From positions 19,322,860 to 19,386,859 of the forward strand of contig NC_067204.1 of assembly GCF_026262505.1 (NCBI RefSeq): 64,000 nt of DNA, written 5' to 3'. The first letter of the stretch is position 1, and each line of letters starts with the position of its first letter. The translations under genes were made by a program, and so were the position numbers. Below are positions 42,697-51,987 of the stretch, in pieces. The notes beneath the pieces are model-generated. The model did no database searches, was not told the DNA's origin, and was given only the letters and a program-made list of their open reading frames with translations. The stretch is from Trichomonas vaginalis G3 (Eukaryota > Parabasalia > Trichomonadida > Trichomonadidae).

Positions 42697-42937
42697 ATAC
42701 GGTTGAGGTGTTGGATTTGGTTGCCAACTAGACTGTGGTGCAGGTTCAGGCTGTTGTATAACAGGAGCTTGCTCTTCTGGTTCAGGGTCTTTAGGTATAT
42801 ATACCAACGAACTGACCTACTCTTTTACCAATATTTTTGACTCCGTTCCAATTCCTCTTCCTACGGTTTTTATTCCATTCCATATACCTCTTCCAACATT
42901 TCGAAAGAAGTTTCCTATCTTACTGAAGAAACCCATT
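42697..42937 (-). pseudogene. Polinton P1 arm 2: small amphipathic protein remnant
   Basis: Mirror of 23104-23346, with the Gly/Phe-rich head near 42937 and a Pro/Gln-rich tail. Broken. Confidence 0.55.
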
Positions 42938-42954
42938 TTACTATATGTAAAAAT

Positions 42955-43317
42955 CTAATGTCCGCCTAGTCTCTTACGTTTCCTGTTGAGTTCCATAGCA
43001 TTCTTTAACTGGAGCTCATACATTCTGTTTCTCCTCTGGTAGAAAACATATTCTGGGTCAACTCCTGTGTTCGCGTCATCTGCATAAAGTTGTTTATATC
43101 CCACTTCAGGGTTTGTATAAAACTCTTTCCATCTCATATTTGCATACCATGGTGGCAAACCTAACGCAGCGTCATTTGACATGGCAGTTTGCATTTGTAC
43201 ATCTGTTGGCACTTGACCATAGTTTGCCATTGCAGTTTGTATTCTAACTTCATTTGGAATATTCTCTGGGTTTGGTTGTCCAGGTTGCTGTGCATTCGCT
43301 AAGTTCTGTGCGTCCAT
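42955..43317 (-). CDS. Polinton P1 arm 2: 120-aa protein
   Basis: Protein identical to 22724-23086 in arm 1. Open frame. Conservation of the protein with no change argues for recent duplication. Confidence 0.7.
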   Translation of the reverse strand: MDAQNLANAQQPGQPNPENIPNEVRIQTAMANYGQVPTDVQMQTAMSNDAALGLPPWYANMRWKEFYTNPEVGYKQLYADDANTGVDPEYVFYQRRNRMYELQLKNAMELNRKRKRLGGH

Positions 43318-44241
43318 TTAATATTAGATAAAAATATCTCTTACGAGTACATATGCTGAACATTTGCAGGCATTGGTTCATCTTCATATTCTCTGTACTT
43401 TTCTGCCACGTCAAAGAAATAAATGACACAATGGAAAAAACCTAAAACAAGTAGTCCTATTTCAAACCACATTTACTTACTAATAAAATTTCTTTGTTAT
43501 GACACTTTCTCCGGTTTATAGGACCTCTCTCATATTCTATCTTGTCATATCTAAACTCATAGTCATGTATGTCCTCTAACCATCTCATAACGGTTTCCAA
43601 ACCACTTTTATCGGATGTAAAGTAAAAGCATGGATGGTTATGTATAACGTCTAAAGTTTCTAAAGAGTCTCTCAAAGTCCAGTCTACTTGGTATTGAAAA
43701 TCCCATGTGTTATAGAACGGCGGGTCCACTATAAAGAAAACATTTTCCTTGTCTTTATATTTTTCATACAACTCTGTCCAATGACATCTCACAAACTCTA
43801 TACCCTCAATATATTTTTCTATGTCCTCTTTGAAAACATTTGTATAGTTAAGATATAAAACTTTTGACATAAGTGTTTCAATGTCATGAACTCTTATAGC
43901 ACCACTATATTATCATAAGACAAATTACGGAAAGTGAACTCAAACAAAAAGTGACACAATGCATTTGCCAACCAAATAACTTTACAAAGCAAAAACTTAA
44001 ATTACTTGTCAAGCTTACTATTCTTATTTTAACAATTAAAAAATTAAATTTTATTTTTTATTTAAAAAAATCATCTTATATCATCTGATATATATATATA
44101 ACAGCATTAATATTTCAATGATTCACAAATCAACTTTTTCATTATTTTAAATAATTATAGAATATATACCGACTTTTTGTACATAAATATTTTTAGATTC
44201 AATAATGATTTACGGTTTTTTTCAAAACTTATAATTTTCCA

Positions 44242-44394
44242 ATGAGTGGTAGAATCTTCGATTTAATTGATTTAGAATGGTTAAATCAAGCTAATCAACA
44301 AATTCAAAGCGGTATTAACGTCGAAACCGTTCTCCAAAATGTCCCTTTAACAGATGGAAGAATTCTTCAGACAAAGTTTTTGAACTTTGTATAA
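44242..44394 (+). CDS. Short frame ahead of hairpin array B (gene-start relic)
   Basis: 50 codons, MSGRIFDLIDLEWLNQANQQ, running into the first array-type sequence and stopping. A segment of it (AAGCGGTATTAACGTCGAAA and following bases) is repeated at about 44416-44450. This looks like the start of a larger gene cut off by growth of the array. Helical and acidic-amphipathic; family not recognised. Confidence 0.4.
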   Translation: MSGRIFDLIDLEWLNQANQQIQSGINVETVLQNVPLTDGRILQTKFLNFV

Positions 44395-44451
44395 GTTCTC
44401 CAAAATGTTAAACTATTCAAAGCGGTATTAACGTCGAAACCGTTCTCCAAA

Positions 44452-45385
44452 ATGTTAAACTATTCAGACAAAGTTTCCCGCTGTTTGCGAAGGAATTGTT
44501 GGCTATGATGTACTGATTCATGATCAGTGCATCATAGCCAACAATTCCTTATACAAAGTTCAAAAACTTGGGTGCAATCAGAACTGATTGCACCCAAGTT
44601 TTTGAACTTTCTCGAGGGAATGAAAGGGTAAGAGGTATACATTATGAATATATACCTCTTACCCTTCCATTCCCTCTCTGACAGCGGGAAACTTTGTCTG
44701 AATGTTAAACTATTCAGACAAAGTTTCCCGCTGTTTGCGAAGGAATTGTTGGCTATGATGTACTGATTCATGATCAGTGCATCATAGCCAACAATTCCTT
44801 ATACAAAGTTCAAAAACTTGGGTGCAATCAGAACTGATTGCACCCAAGTTTTTGAACTTTCTCGAGGGAATGAAAGGGTAAGAGGTATACATTATGAATA
44901 TATACCTCTTACCCTTCCATTCCCTCTCTGACAGCGGGAAACTTTGTCTGAATGTTAAACTATTCAGACAAAGTTTCCCGCTGTTTGCGAAGGAATTGTT
45001 GGCTATGATGTACTGATTCATGATCAGTGCATCATAGCCAACAATTCCTTATACAAAGTTCAAAAACTTGGGTGCAATCAGAACTGATTGCACCCAAGTT
45101 TTTGAACTTTCTCGAGGGAATGAAAGGGTAAGAGGTATACATTATGAATATATACCTCTTACCCTTCCATTCCCTCTCTGACAGCGGGAAACTTTGTCTG
45201 AATGTTAAACTATTCAGACAAAGTTTCCCGCTGTTTGCGAAGGAATTGTTGGCTATGATGTACTGATTCATGATCAGTGCATCATAGCCAACAATTCCTT
45301 ATACAAAGTTCAAAAACTTGGGTGCAATCAGAACTGATTGCACCCAAGTTTTTGAACTTTCTCGAGGGAATGAAAGGTAAGAGAT
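44452..45385. repeat. Hairpin array B: 250-bp unit of four hairpins, nearly four copies
   Basis: Period exactly 250 bp (ATTCAGACAAAGTTTCCCGC at 44462, 44712, 44962, 45212), with copies identical by eye. Each unit has four inverted repeats in order: X (CAGCGGGAAACTTTGTCTGA), b (AAGGAATTGTTGGCTATGAT), c (AAGTTCAAAAACTTGGGTGC) and d (GAGGGAATGAAAGGGTAAGA). Stems are 22-27 bp with small loops and spacers of only a few bases. Open frames read through it are periodicity artefacts. Confidence 0.92.
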
Positions 45386-46104
45386 ATCCATTTCCTTTCA
45401 CCTTCGTTCTCAATAATTAACTTATAAATTTTTTAAAGCAAAAAAAGTCTGATTTTTTTTGACAAGTAAATATATAGGGAATTTATCCGACCAAATAAGT
45501 GTCACTTTTTCGGTTCACCTCACTTTCCGTAACTCGTCTTACAACAATATAATAGTCTAGCAGATATACTATCCCAGTCTATATATTCTGCTTTTTTCAA
45601 AACCTCTCTCACAATATTTTTGTTATCTAATGGTATACGTTCCATCTTACCTATAGGTATCTTTTCTTTTAACTCTTTCAATATATTGTTTGTGTCTGGT
45701 ATATGTTTGAGACGGTCCATATAGTTGTCGAAGTCATTGCATATAATCTTTGAGTCTGGGAATATTGTATGGCACAAATGGGATATATAGAAACTTCCAC
45801 CGAACAAATCTACAAATGTTAGACCATTCGGTAGTTTCTTAAGTTCTCTCAATATAATATCTTTACATTTACTCTTATTTCCAAAGAACGGTAACGGTGG
45901 TTTTGTAAAATTCATTTATATATAATAATAAAAATGTTTTTTCCTGAAAAGTGACAGAAAAGTGACAAAGCATGAAAACATATATAATTTGTGAAAAGCG
46001 ACACATTATATAATGTTTTCGACCCAGAAGAAGGCTTCTTCCCAGAAGCAATGGAGGAAGAAGAAGAGTCCTCCGAATTCACACCAGAAGACTAACAATT
46101 TTCC

Positions 46105-46173
46105 GAATAAAAACTTCATTTATACTAAACATCTTCGGGGCTAGAGGGCACGAAGTGCCTGGAAGCCCCACTA

Positions 46174-46176
<3 letters not shown>
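46105..46176 (-). repeat. P1 right terminal inverted repeat
   Basis: Inverted match to 21496-21565. Followed by an uninterrupted run of 32 T (46176-46207). Confidence 0.88.
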
Positions 46177-46207
<31 letters not shown>

Positions 46208-46208
<1 letters not shown>

Positions 46209-46403
46209 GTTTCGCAAAACATCCAAAAACAAATATGCTATAAAAGTGACAATTTTAGCAAAACGAAACCCTTAAGTAGTTAAAAATTCACTTTACTTCG
46301 TGACGCCATGAGTCTGAATTTTTTTCGGCGTCATGACGTAAACTATTCAATTTTCAATGGTTTACGTCGTGACGCCGTCATGACGCCGACCCCCCCCCAA
46401 AAA
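46208..46403. mobile_element. End of a second MULE-like subfamily
   Basis: Read on the minus strand: GGTCGGCGTCATGACGGCGT, then a palindrome around GTAAACCATTGAAAATTGAATAG, then further GGCGTCATGACG boxes. The plan equals the GGCGTCCT ends at 1003 and 6495 but with TGACG in place of the CCT box. It is cut on its left by Polinton P1. Confidence 0.7.
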
Positions 46404-46512
46404 AAACGAGAAATTACAAATTTCTCTTTTGAAATTTTGGAATGGTATCAGAAAAATAAAAAAGGGTGAAAATTATTTACAAAACATAATGATAAAAGTT
46501 TATTTGACAGTA

Positions 46513-47478
46513 TTACATATTCGCAATAGTAGAAATCAAAGTTTGTTTCTCATTCTCAAGTTCTACGTCATTTTCATCAAAATTGAAGTCCTTGAGATAC
46601 TTAATAAGTTGAGATCTGTTATTTTTAATTAAATTTACAATTGGCGGCGCTTTTCTTGGATTTAAGATGAATAATTTGAAGATTGAGTACGCATGCATCT
46701 GTATCTTTTTCGAATTTCGCTTAAGAATGCACATAATAAGCTGAAGATTTTCGGAATCGTCCAAAAACCTGAAAAATATACTTTTGCAGCTTTCGTTTGT
46801 AATAAATCTAAATAATATAGGAAGAAAAGTGAGCTGAACTAAATAATTCGGCGATGACATAAGCTGTTTGATTTGTATAGCAAAAATTTGCCATTTTACT
46901 GAGAAATACTCAGCGGTTACGTCTGGATGGATCATAAGAAGACATTCGTATGTCGCAAATGCGGTAGACAGATGATCAAAGTTATCACTCGAAAGATATT
47001 GAACAAACGACCCTACGCATCCATTTTGAAAGAGGAAACGCGTAAAATCGGTTACTATAGCGCATGATCGAAGAATTATATGAGCTGAATTTGAAATGTT
47101 GGGCTGATTAAAGTAAGATAAAAGTTGATCTAAAGTTTCTGTGTGTTCGATTAAATATTTCGGCAATGATTCGTCTGGAAATTCTCTAATAGTCGTCTGA
47201 AATAGTGTTGATATTGCATTAATTGTAGGTTGATCAAAAAATGGTAAAAGACCAATTAACATTGCAACTGTATGATCGCGATATATTTTTCCATTCAGAA
47301 TATGAGGTAAATCGTCTTGTTGAAACTCTGGTTGGATGAAAGTTTCGTTAATTTGATCTAATATTGGCGTTAATTGTTTATATTTTTGTGCTGTTTGAGA
47401 AACTCTGATGCTTTCAAGGCAAATACGCAGCTTTTTAGCAAGACCCTTGCGCTTTGCCTTTGTCACCCAGAAAGGCAT
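46513..47478 (-). CDS. MO25/Cab39-like scaffold protein
   Basis: A 321-aa protein, close to the usual 330-340 aa of the family. It starts MPFW like other MO25 proteins (MPF). Family landmarks include a helical-repeat body with DNFDHLSTAFATYECLLMIH (family: FDIASDAFATFKDLLTRH), FLDDSENLQLIMCILKRNSK (family: [20 protein letters not shown]), IQMHAYSIFKLFILNPRKAP (family: [20 protein letters not shown]) and a Gln/Glu-rich end. MO25 binds STRAD/STE20 (germinal-centre) kinases and holds them active, acting in polarity and morphogenesis. Intact single frame just downstream of a MULE end. Family call is firm. Confidence 0.93.
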   Translation of the reverse strand: MPFWVTKAKRKGLAKKLRICLESIRVSQTAQKYKQLTPILDQINETFIQPEFQQDDLPHILNGKIYRDHTVAMLIGLLPFFDQPTINAISTLFQTTIREFPDESLPKYLIEHTETLDQLLSYFNQPNISNSAHIILRSCAIVTDFTRFLFQNGCVGSFVQYLSSDNFDHLSTAFATYECLLMIHPDVTAEYFSVKWQIFAIQIKQLMSSPNYLVQLTFLPILFRFITNESCKSIFFRFLDDSENLQLIMCILKRNSKKIQMHAYSIFKLFILNPRKAPPIVNLIKNNRSQLIKYLKDFNFDENDVELENEKQTLISTIANM

Positions 47479-47760
47479 TCAGAAAATTTTTTATACTTTT
47501 TGTTGAGATTTGTAAACCTGTGTTCTTCCATATTTTTGAGACTTGAATTACATATCATTAATAAGATGACAATATAACATTGTAGATTTCTTTGAGGATT
47601 GTCGATTACATATCATTTTTTACGAATTATTTCTCCGATTTATTAATGAGTCCTATAATCTACTATGGAATAATTGCTCATACTGAAAACATTTTCATTC
47701 ATGATAAAACATAACTATCCTTCTTCAATGAAATTTTCGAATTATTCACCGTAAGAATAT
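47479..47760. other. Intergenic upstream of MO25-like gene
   Basis: AT-rich, no gene. No canonical TCAYTW box is obvious next to the ATG at 47478. Confidence 0.5.
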
Positions 47761-49279
47761 GGGCGCGTAAAGGGTTGGCGTCCTCAGGCGTCCTGATGTA
47801 AACTATTCAATTTTGAGAAGTTTACACCATAATTGAATAGTTTATGGCGTCCTGAGAAGAGATTTCAATGGGTATGGCGTCCTAAAAAATAGAAGAAAAT
47901 GATTTTTTCTCGATTTTTCTAGAAATTGAATTTTTTAAAAAAGAAAAAAATCAAAACGTATACATTCAAGAAAGACTATAAATGAAGATTTTTCTATTTT
48001 TTTTTCATTCTAAAACATCTTTTTTTGGATAATTTTTTTTTTAATAAATATGTAAGAAAGATTGAAGAAAAAGTAAATTTACTTTAAGAAAATTCGTTTT
48101 ACATGATGTAAGACCCATAACAACTATAAATATTCAATTATTTAAAATAAAAAAAGAAAAACAGATTAAATGTATCTCACATCAAAATCCATTGACCTAA
48201 GGATGTTAAGTTTCTGTTTTTAAAAGTTGATGTTTTTTTTTAATTTTAAGAAAATTAATAGCATGTTATTAGACAATAGGAGTGTAATGATATTGACTAA
48301 ACAGAAATGAGAGAATAGAGATATAATTTTGATAAGCAATATTGCGAACAAATTCTGAAGTAAAATCGCGATCAATAATTGAAAATTACGATCATGTACT
48401 GAAAAATGACGATCGAATTGAATGAATAGAATTATATCTAAGAAAAAATAAATTGTATTTAGAAGATGAACAAAGAAAGGTGTATGCTAAAAATCATTTA
48501 ACAATAAATGGAAATAAAACGAAATTGTTAAAAGAAAAAAATGAAAATTGTTAAATAATATATTATTTTTTAGTCATAAGAATAAAAATATAGTAGTTAT
48601 AAAAGGAATTAGACTTCATATATCAATTCTTTTTCTCTGTAGATGTGGAACGTTTGCTTTTCGATCTCTTTCGATGAACTTGAAAATATAAGATTCAAAT
48701 GTGCGGTTTTTCATGAATATAAATAAAAGTGGTAGATATTGATTTGTTGAAGGTTCACAAATCATAATTGTTAGCATCTGTCCTTTTTGAAAATGTTTTG
48801 GTGTAATTTTAAAAGTTCCATCGCAAAATAAATCTGTGGCTTCTTTTGCAAATTAAATTGCCTTCTCAAAACCAAAAAACATCGTCTCACAATTTGCTTG
48901 AAAATCATGGCCAATGAAAAACTGCTCGCCATTTATTAAACAAAAATTAGCAATTTCATCGTCTGTAATTTTTTCTCCAACAGAAAATTTTCTGGACTTA
49001 TTATAAACTTCCCCGACCAATGAATCTTTAATTAATGGGTTTTCATCAGTACCAACAGCAAGTTCTGTCATAAATTTTTTAATCTGCTGAAAAGTGCCGT
49101 TGTCTTCAGAAAATTTTGCCATTGCCTTATTGTATATTTCTGTCAGAGTCATTGATTTATGAAGATCATTTTTTTCATTTTGTAACTTTTTAAATTGTCT
49201 GCATTCGGATATATGTTCCTTTTGTAAATCTTCGGAAACTGAACTGTTCTCAATTTTAACTAAATAACGTGCTTGACAA
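47761..49279. mobile_element. MULE copy 3: internally deleted, cut by Polinton P2
   Basis: Starts GGGCGCGTAAAGGGTTGGCG and follows copy 1 closely from 1003 to about 1950, then jumps to the equivalent of about 3187 and continues to about 3775. At the jump both sides share TATAAG, so about 1.2 kb was lost by microhomology deletion. At 49280 the sequence changes to Polinton P2. Confidence 0.9.
48627..49279 (-). pseudogene. MULE transposase relic in copy 3
   Basis: Holds only the zinc-finger-to-early-core part (MTLTEIYNKAMAKFSEDNGT) and a short piece of the C-terminal tail, because of the internal deletion at about 48690 and the Polinton insertion at 49280. There is an in-frame stop at 48853 where copy 1 reads Gln. 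Non-functional. Confidence 0.85.
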
Positions 49280-49484
49280 GAGTTAGTATCCCTATCTTGG
49301 GTACGGCGGCACTGCGTTCCACCTTACCCATGATAACGGTTTGACACTTTACGAAACCGTTAACGTATATTTTACAACACAAACGACAACACTAACTTAA
49401 CCTTAAATATTTACAAAGCCGCCAACCACTTCACCTCACTAATGTAAAAAATAAACGTTCTCACTAACGTTCCCATTAATGTTC

Positions 49485-49805
49485 TCACTTACAAAAGTAT
49501 TGCAACTCCTCCCATTGCTGTGCTTCACATAACAGCTCATAATCTTCTGACTCACTTTCTTCTTCATATAGGTCAAAGTCACTGTCATAATTAATGTTTA
49601 TAAGTTTTGACAAAGCTAATGAAACACACTTACCGTTTGTATCTATTGCTTGTATATATCTTCCATAATGCTCTTTGTCATAAACGCTCAAACTAACTTT
49701 ACCCTTTCTCCCTCGTATCTGATAGAATGTATTTTCACGAGGAACGAAGAACAAATTCTTGAACTCATGACCGTTGTAGTTTGTTATCTCAATAGTTTTC
49801 GTCAT
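49485..49805 (-). CDS. Polinton P2: 106-aa protein, unknown
   Basis: MTKTIEITNYNGHEFKNLFF: a compact beta-rich head (FYQIRGRKGKVSLSVYDKEH) and a strongly acidic end (DFDLYEEESESEDYELLCEA). Family not recognised; the acidic tail suggests a protein-binding role. Confidence 0.55.
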   Translation of the reverse strand: MTKTIEITNYNGHEFKNLFFVPRENTFYQIRGRKGKVSLSVYDKEHYGRYIQAIDTNGKCVSLALSKLININYDSDFDLYEEESESEDYELLCEAQQWEELQYFCK

Positions 49806-49892
49806 TTATATAAAAATAAACTTAAAAATAAACTTAAAAATAAATGATATCACCACCCTCACACGTATGAAAACATAGCACAAAAATAAATT

Positions 49893-49930
49893 TAGGTGAA
49901 GTGGTGAGATCTCACCTCTTTTTTCACCCT
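49893..49930. promoter_or_regulatory. P2 copy of the GTGAGATCTCACC palindromic motif
   Basis: AGGTGAAGTGGTGAGATCTC followed by ACCTCTTTTTTCACCC: the same central palindrome and trailing half-site as in the P1 centre. It lies just downstream of the 175-aa gene (minus strand). Confidence 0.65.
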
Positions 49931-49937
49931 GTTGAAT

Positions 49938-50465
49938 TCATTGCTTTATAACTCTCTTCCTTGGTTTCTTTTTAGTTGCTTTCTTCACGTCCGTCTCCAA
50001 CTTGACTGTCTTTCTTCTTCGTCCATAATGATACCAGTTACTTCCACCAGTCAATGGGTCAAATGGTCTTTCGTAAGGGTTTCCATACATTCCATAAGGT
50101 CCGTATGGATAAACCGCTGGTGGAGAAGAAACATTTTCTTTAGTTCCATCGACTCTATTTAAATGCATTGTTTCACCTTTCATCTGGTCATTAAAGTCTT
50201 TTGCGTGTTTTGCAAACTCATCGTCCTTTCCTAAAGCATTTTCTGACTCAGTCGCAACCAAATTGGATGCTTTATTTATGAGCCCCATTTTATTTAATCT
50301 TAACTTCTTTGCAACCCAGCCTCCAATCTTTCCTTTATTTGCATCTAATGTCTTTGAAACCCTTCCTCCACTCATTTTATTTACTGCGTCATAAGCTCCA
50401 AGTGCTTTTGCTCCAAATGCTAATGCTTTTGTTCCCATTGCGCCTAAAACTGCCCAAGCTACCAT
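49938..50465 (-). CDS. Polinton P2: 175-aa basic virion-type protein
   Basis: MVAWAVLGAMGTKALAFGAK is a Gly/Ala-rich amphipathic head. A Pro/Tyr/Gly-rich stretch (AVYPYGPYGMYGNPYERPFD) and a very basic tail (KKATKKKPRKRVIKQ) follow. The head recalls the 133-aa P1 protein and the tail could bind DNA. Core or membrane-active minor virion protein is a guess. Confidence 0.55.
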   Translation of the reverse strand: MVAWAVLGAMGTKALAFGAKALGAYDAVNKMSGGRVSKTLDANKGKIGGWVAKKLRLNKMGLINKASNLVATESENALGKDDEFAKHAKDFNDQMKGETMHLNRVDGTKENVSSPPAVYPYGPYGMYGNPYERPFDPLTGGSNWYHYGRRRKTVKLETDVKKATKKKPRKRVIKQ

Positions 50466-50690
50466 TTACCCCATATTAAAATCATCTCTCTTCAATATTA
50501 TCTCATAAAAGTTCTCGTTACTGGAGAAAGTCAATGAAACATAAACATTCTCACGGGCTTCACCCTCACCGCTTTGCGGTCTATCTAACTTCTTTCTTAT
50601 CTCATCTATTCGCTTCAAAATGTCTGAACAATTGCTAACATCTTCTACAACAGTTATTTCATCATGAATGACTTTCAAGAACAAGCTCAT
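50466..50690 (-). CDS. Polinton P2: 74-aa protein, unknown
   Basis: MSLFLKVIHDEITVVEDVSN, helical middle (ILKRIDEIRKKLDRPQSGEG) and a beta-type end (NVYVSLTFSSNENFYEIILK). Directly abuts the genes on both sides (stop of one touches start of the next), so they may be expressed together. Confidence 0.5.
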   Translation of the reverse strand: MSLFLKVIHDEITVVEDVSNCSDILKRIDEIRKKLDRPQSGEGEARENVYVSLTFSSNENFYEIILKRDDFNMG

Positions 50691-51572
50691 TTAATATGCA
50701 ATTAAAATCATCTCAATAATGAGTCCATCCTTTCCATCTTTAGGTAGCACAACATCTTTCATTGAAGAAGGTTCGACAAGTCTTATGTTAAACTTACTGA
50801 CAAAGTTTGTTATACTATAATGCTTCGGTGGCGAATACATGTAGTTTGAAAGACATAATATAGATTCTTCAGCAAATTCACTTATACTGGATTTTATAAC
50901 AATGTTCTCACGAGACCAAACGCCACCAATTGACAATCTTGTAAGCAATCCTGCTGAACCTTCAACTGTAAACGTCGATGGTAACATTCCACGAAGGTCA
51001 TCTATTGACATCTTTGAGTCACTGAATTTAAAGATTTTCTTAAAGCAATCGTCATTATCTAACCATGCAATAGCTTTGAAGTTTTCATTCGAATATATAT
51101 CTGCTTCATTAAATGTAAAACCTGACTTCTTTGCAGAGACGATTTTAAAATCTATTGCATTTGTTTCAAAATTATATGCTATGGTAACTTCTGAAGGTAA
51201 TGGGTGTCCTTCTGCTATAAGTTGTTCTTTCAATACCGTTTGAAGCTTTGTGTTAAAAACTTTCATGTCATCTCCTGTATCTAAGTTCACATACACAGCA
51301 ACAGGGAAACTATCTTGCTTCTTTGTTTCATCATTATATCTCAAAACATTAAAGTTCTTCAATAATATTGTTCTTCCTGCTGGAATACTTCTAACTTGTC
51401 TTATTTCAATAGCTTTCTCACCTCCTACATACTCTACCCAGTGTCTTGGATATTCATAAGTATACTGACTTTCTTGAATTTTGGTTGGTTTCATCATAAC
51501 GTGTTCATAGTATATCTTTATACTCTTGTCAGTTAGACTCGGTGCTATGTTCTGAATATTTCTGACTTGCAT
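50691..51572 (-). CDS. Polinton P2: YDYPxRW-family paralogue (293 aa)
   Basis: From the ATG at 51572 (MQVRNIQNIAPSLTDKSIKI); the frame is open upstream into the divergent ATPase gene but that part is not credible. TYEYPRHWVEYVGGEKAIEI corresponds to YRFDYPIRWLQSPSDAKAIG of the P1 family, and SILCLSNYMYSPPKHYSITN corresponds to SFLCIGKDFY...PPSNSFSDF. Only 16 bases separate it from the start of the opposite-strand ATPase. Candidate structural protein. Confidence 0.65.
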   Translation of the reverse strand: MQVRNIQNIAPSLTDKSIKIYYEHVMMKPTKIQESQYTYEYPRHWVEYVGGEKAIEIRQVRSIPAGRTILLKNFNVLRYNDETKKQDSFPVAVYVNLDTGDDMKVFNTKLQTVLKEQLIAEGHPLPSEVTIAYNFETNAIDFKIVSAKKSGFTFNEADIYSNENFKAIAWLDNDDCFKKIFKFSDSKMSIDDLRGMLPSTFTVEGSAGLLTRLSIGGVWSRENIVIKSSISEFAEESILCLSNYMYSPPKHYSITNFVSKFNIRLVEPSSMKDVVLPKDGKDGLIIEMILIAY

Positions 51573-51588
51573 TTTTAATGGAGATAAA

Positions 51589-51987
51589 ATGAAGCATTTA
51601 ATACATGACGTAGATGAAGACATGAATGAAACTACAGACAAACTTAACTCTTCTCTTATTCTTCCTTTCAGCAAAGATTATGAATTCTGTTCAAATGGTG
51701 TGTATTTCTATTGTGGAAAGATGGGTTCAGGTAAGACATTTAACCTCATTCGTCATATACTCATAACAGAGCGTTTAGGAAACGACTCTTACTATGACCA
51801 AATCATTATATCAGCAACTTCAGACTCTATGGATTCAACAGCGAAAACATTCATGAGTAAAGTTCAAGCATCTGTCGTTAAAGTTCCAGATAGCGAACTC
51901 ATTGAATTTCTTCAACGTTACATTCGACGTAAGAGAAAATATTATGCTATTGTAGAGTTCATACAGTCAGGAATGCAAAAGACTTGA
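51589..51987 (+). pseudogene. Polinton P2: packaging ATPase, first part only
   Basis: Contains the Walker A loop YCGKMGSGKTFNLIRH followed by YYDQIIISATSDSMDSTAKT. It corresponds to the FtsK-HerA/A32-type genome-packaging ATPase seen at 63661 in P3 (GLIAPPGSGKTFTYLKM). Only the start of the protein is recognisable before the fragment ends. Confidence 0.75.

Larger units (their letters stand above)
43921..45546. mobile_element. 1.6-kb TIR transposon carrying hairpin array B
   Basis: The ends are inverted: left TAAGACAAATTACGGAAAGT and, on the other strand at the right, TAAGACGAGTTACGGAAAGT, both continuing to a shared AAAAAGTGACAC. A 4-bp ATAT flanks both sides (43917-43920, 45547-45550) and may be the target duplication. 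It has no transposase, so it is non-autonomous. Inside are a short reading frame (44242-44394) and the hairpin array. The same left end occurs at 54049-54241. Confidence 0.85.
43457..45915 (-). pseudogene. Polinton P1 arm 2: Dam-like methyltransferase, interrupted by a TIR transposon
   Basis: The N-terminal part (45915 downward, MNFTKPPLPFFGNKSKCKDI, VDLFGGSFY) and the C-terminal part with DPPFYNTW (43870-43457) are separated by the 1.6-kb transposon at 43921-45546. Family and motifs as in arm 1 (21767-22584). Confidence 0.87.
21496..46176. mobile_element. Polinton/Maverick P1: giant inverted repeat of two same-end arms (fossil)
   Basis: Both outer ends carry the same terminal repeat beginning AGGTAGTGGGGCCTCCAGGC, inverted relative to each other, with poly-A or poly-T flanks. 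Arm 1 (21496 to about 31300) and arm 2 (about 34330-46176) hold the same gene set in mirror order: methyltransferase, 120-aa protein, small virion-type protein, jelly-roll-like paralogue, tail-fibre-like protein, integrase, 133-, 50- and 194-aa proteins, and further genes. The centre (29770-35820) is repeat-rich. Capsid, helicase and ATPase genes are absent. It is broken, roughly ten breaks per arm. Arms are nearly identical in sequence, so the element is young. The left flank is a MULE of one subfamily and the right flank one of another. Confidence 0.88.

Noticed and set aside
44532-45271. Three identical 79-aa frames (MNQYIIANNSFANSG) spaced by 250 bp
   Set aside because: They are the hairpin array read through; periodicity explains them and nothing supports translation.
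49280-49480. P2 tip as the same Polinton family as P1
   Set aside because: The tip sequence AGTTAGTATCCC does not match AGGTAGTGGGGCC, and gene content differs; kept as a separate subfamily.
51573-51674. Longer start of the 50691-51572 protein
   Set aside because: The upstream extension lacks an ATG and overlaps the divergent ATPase gene; the ATG at 51572 fits the paralogues.
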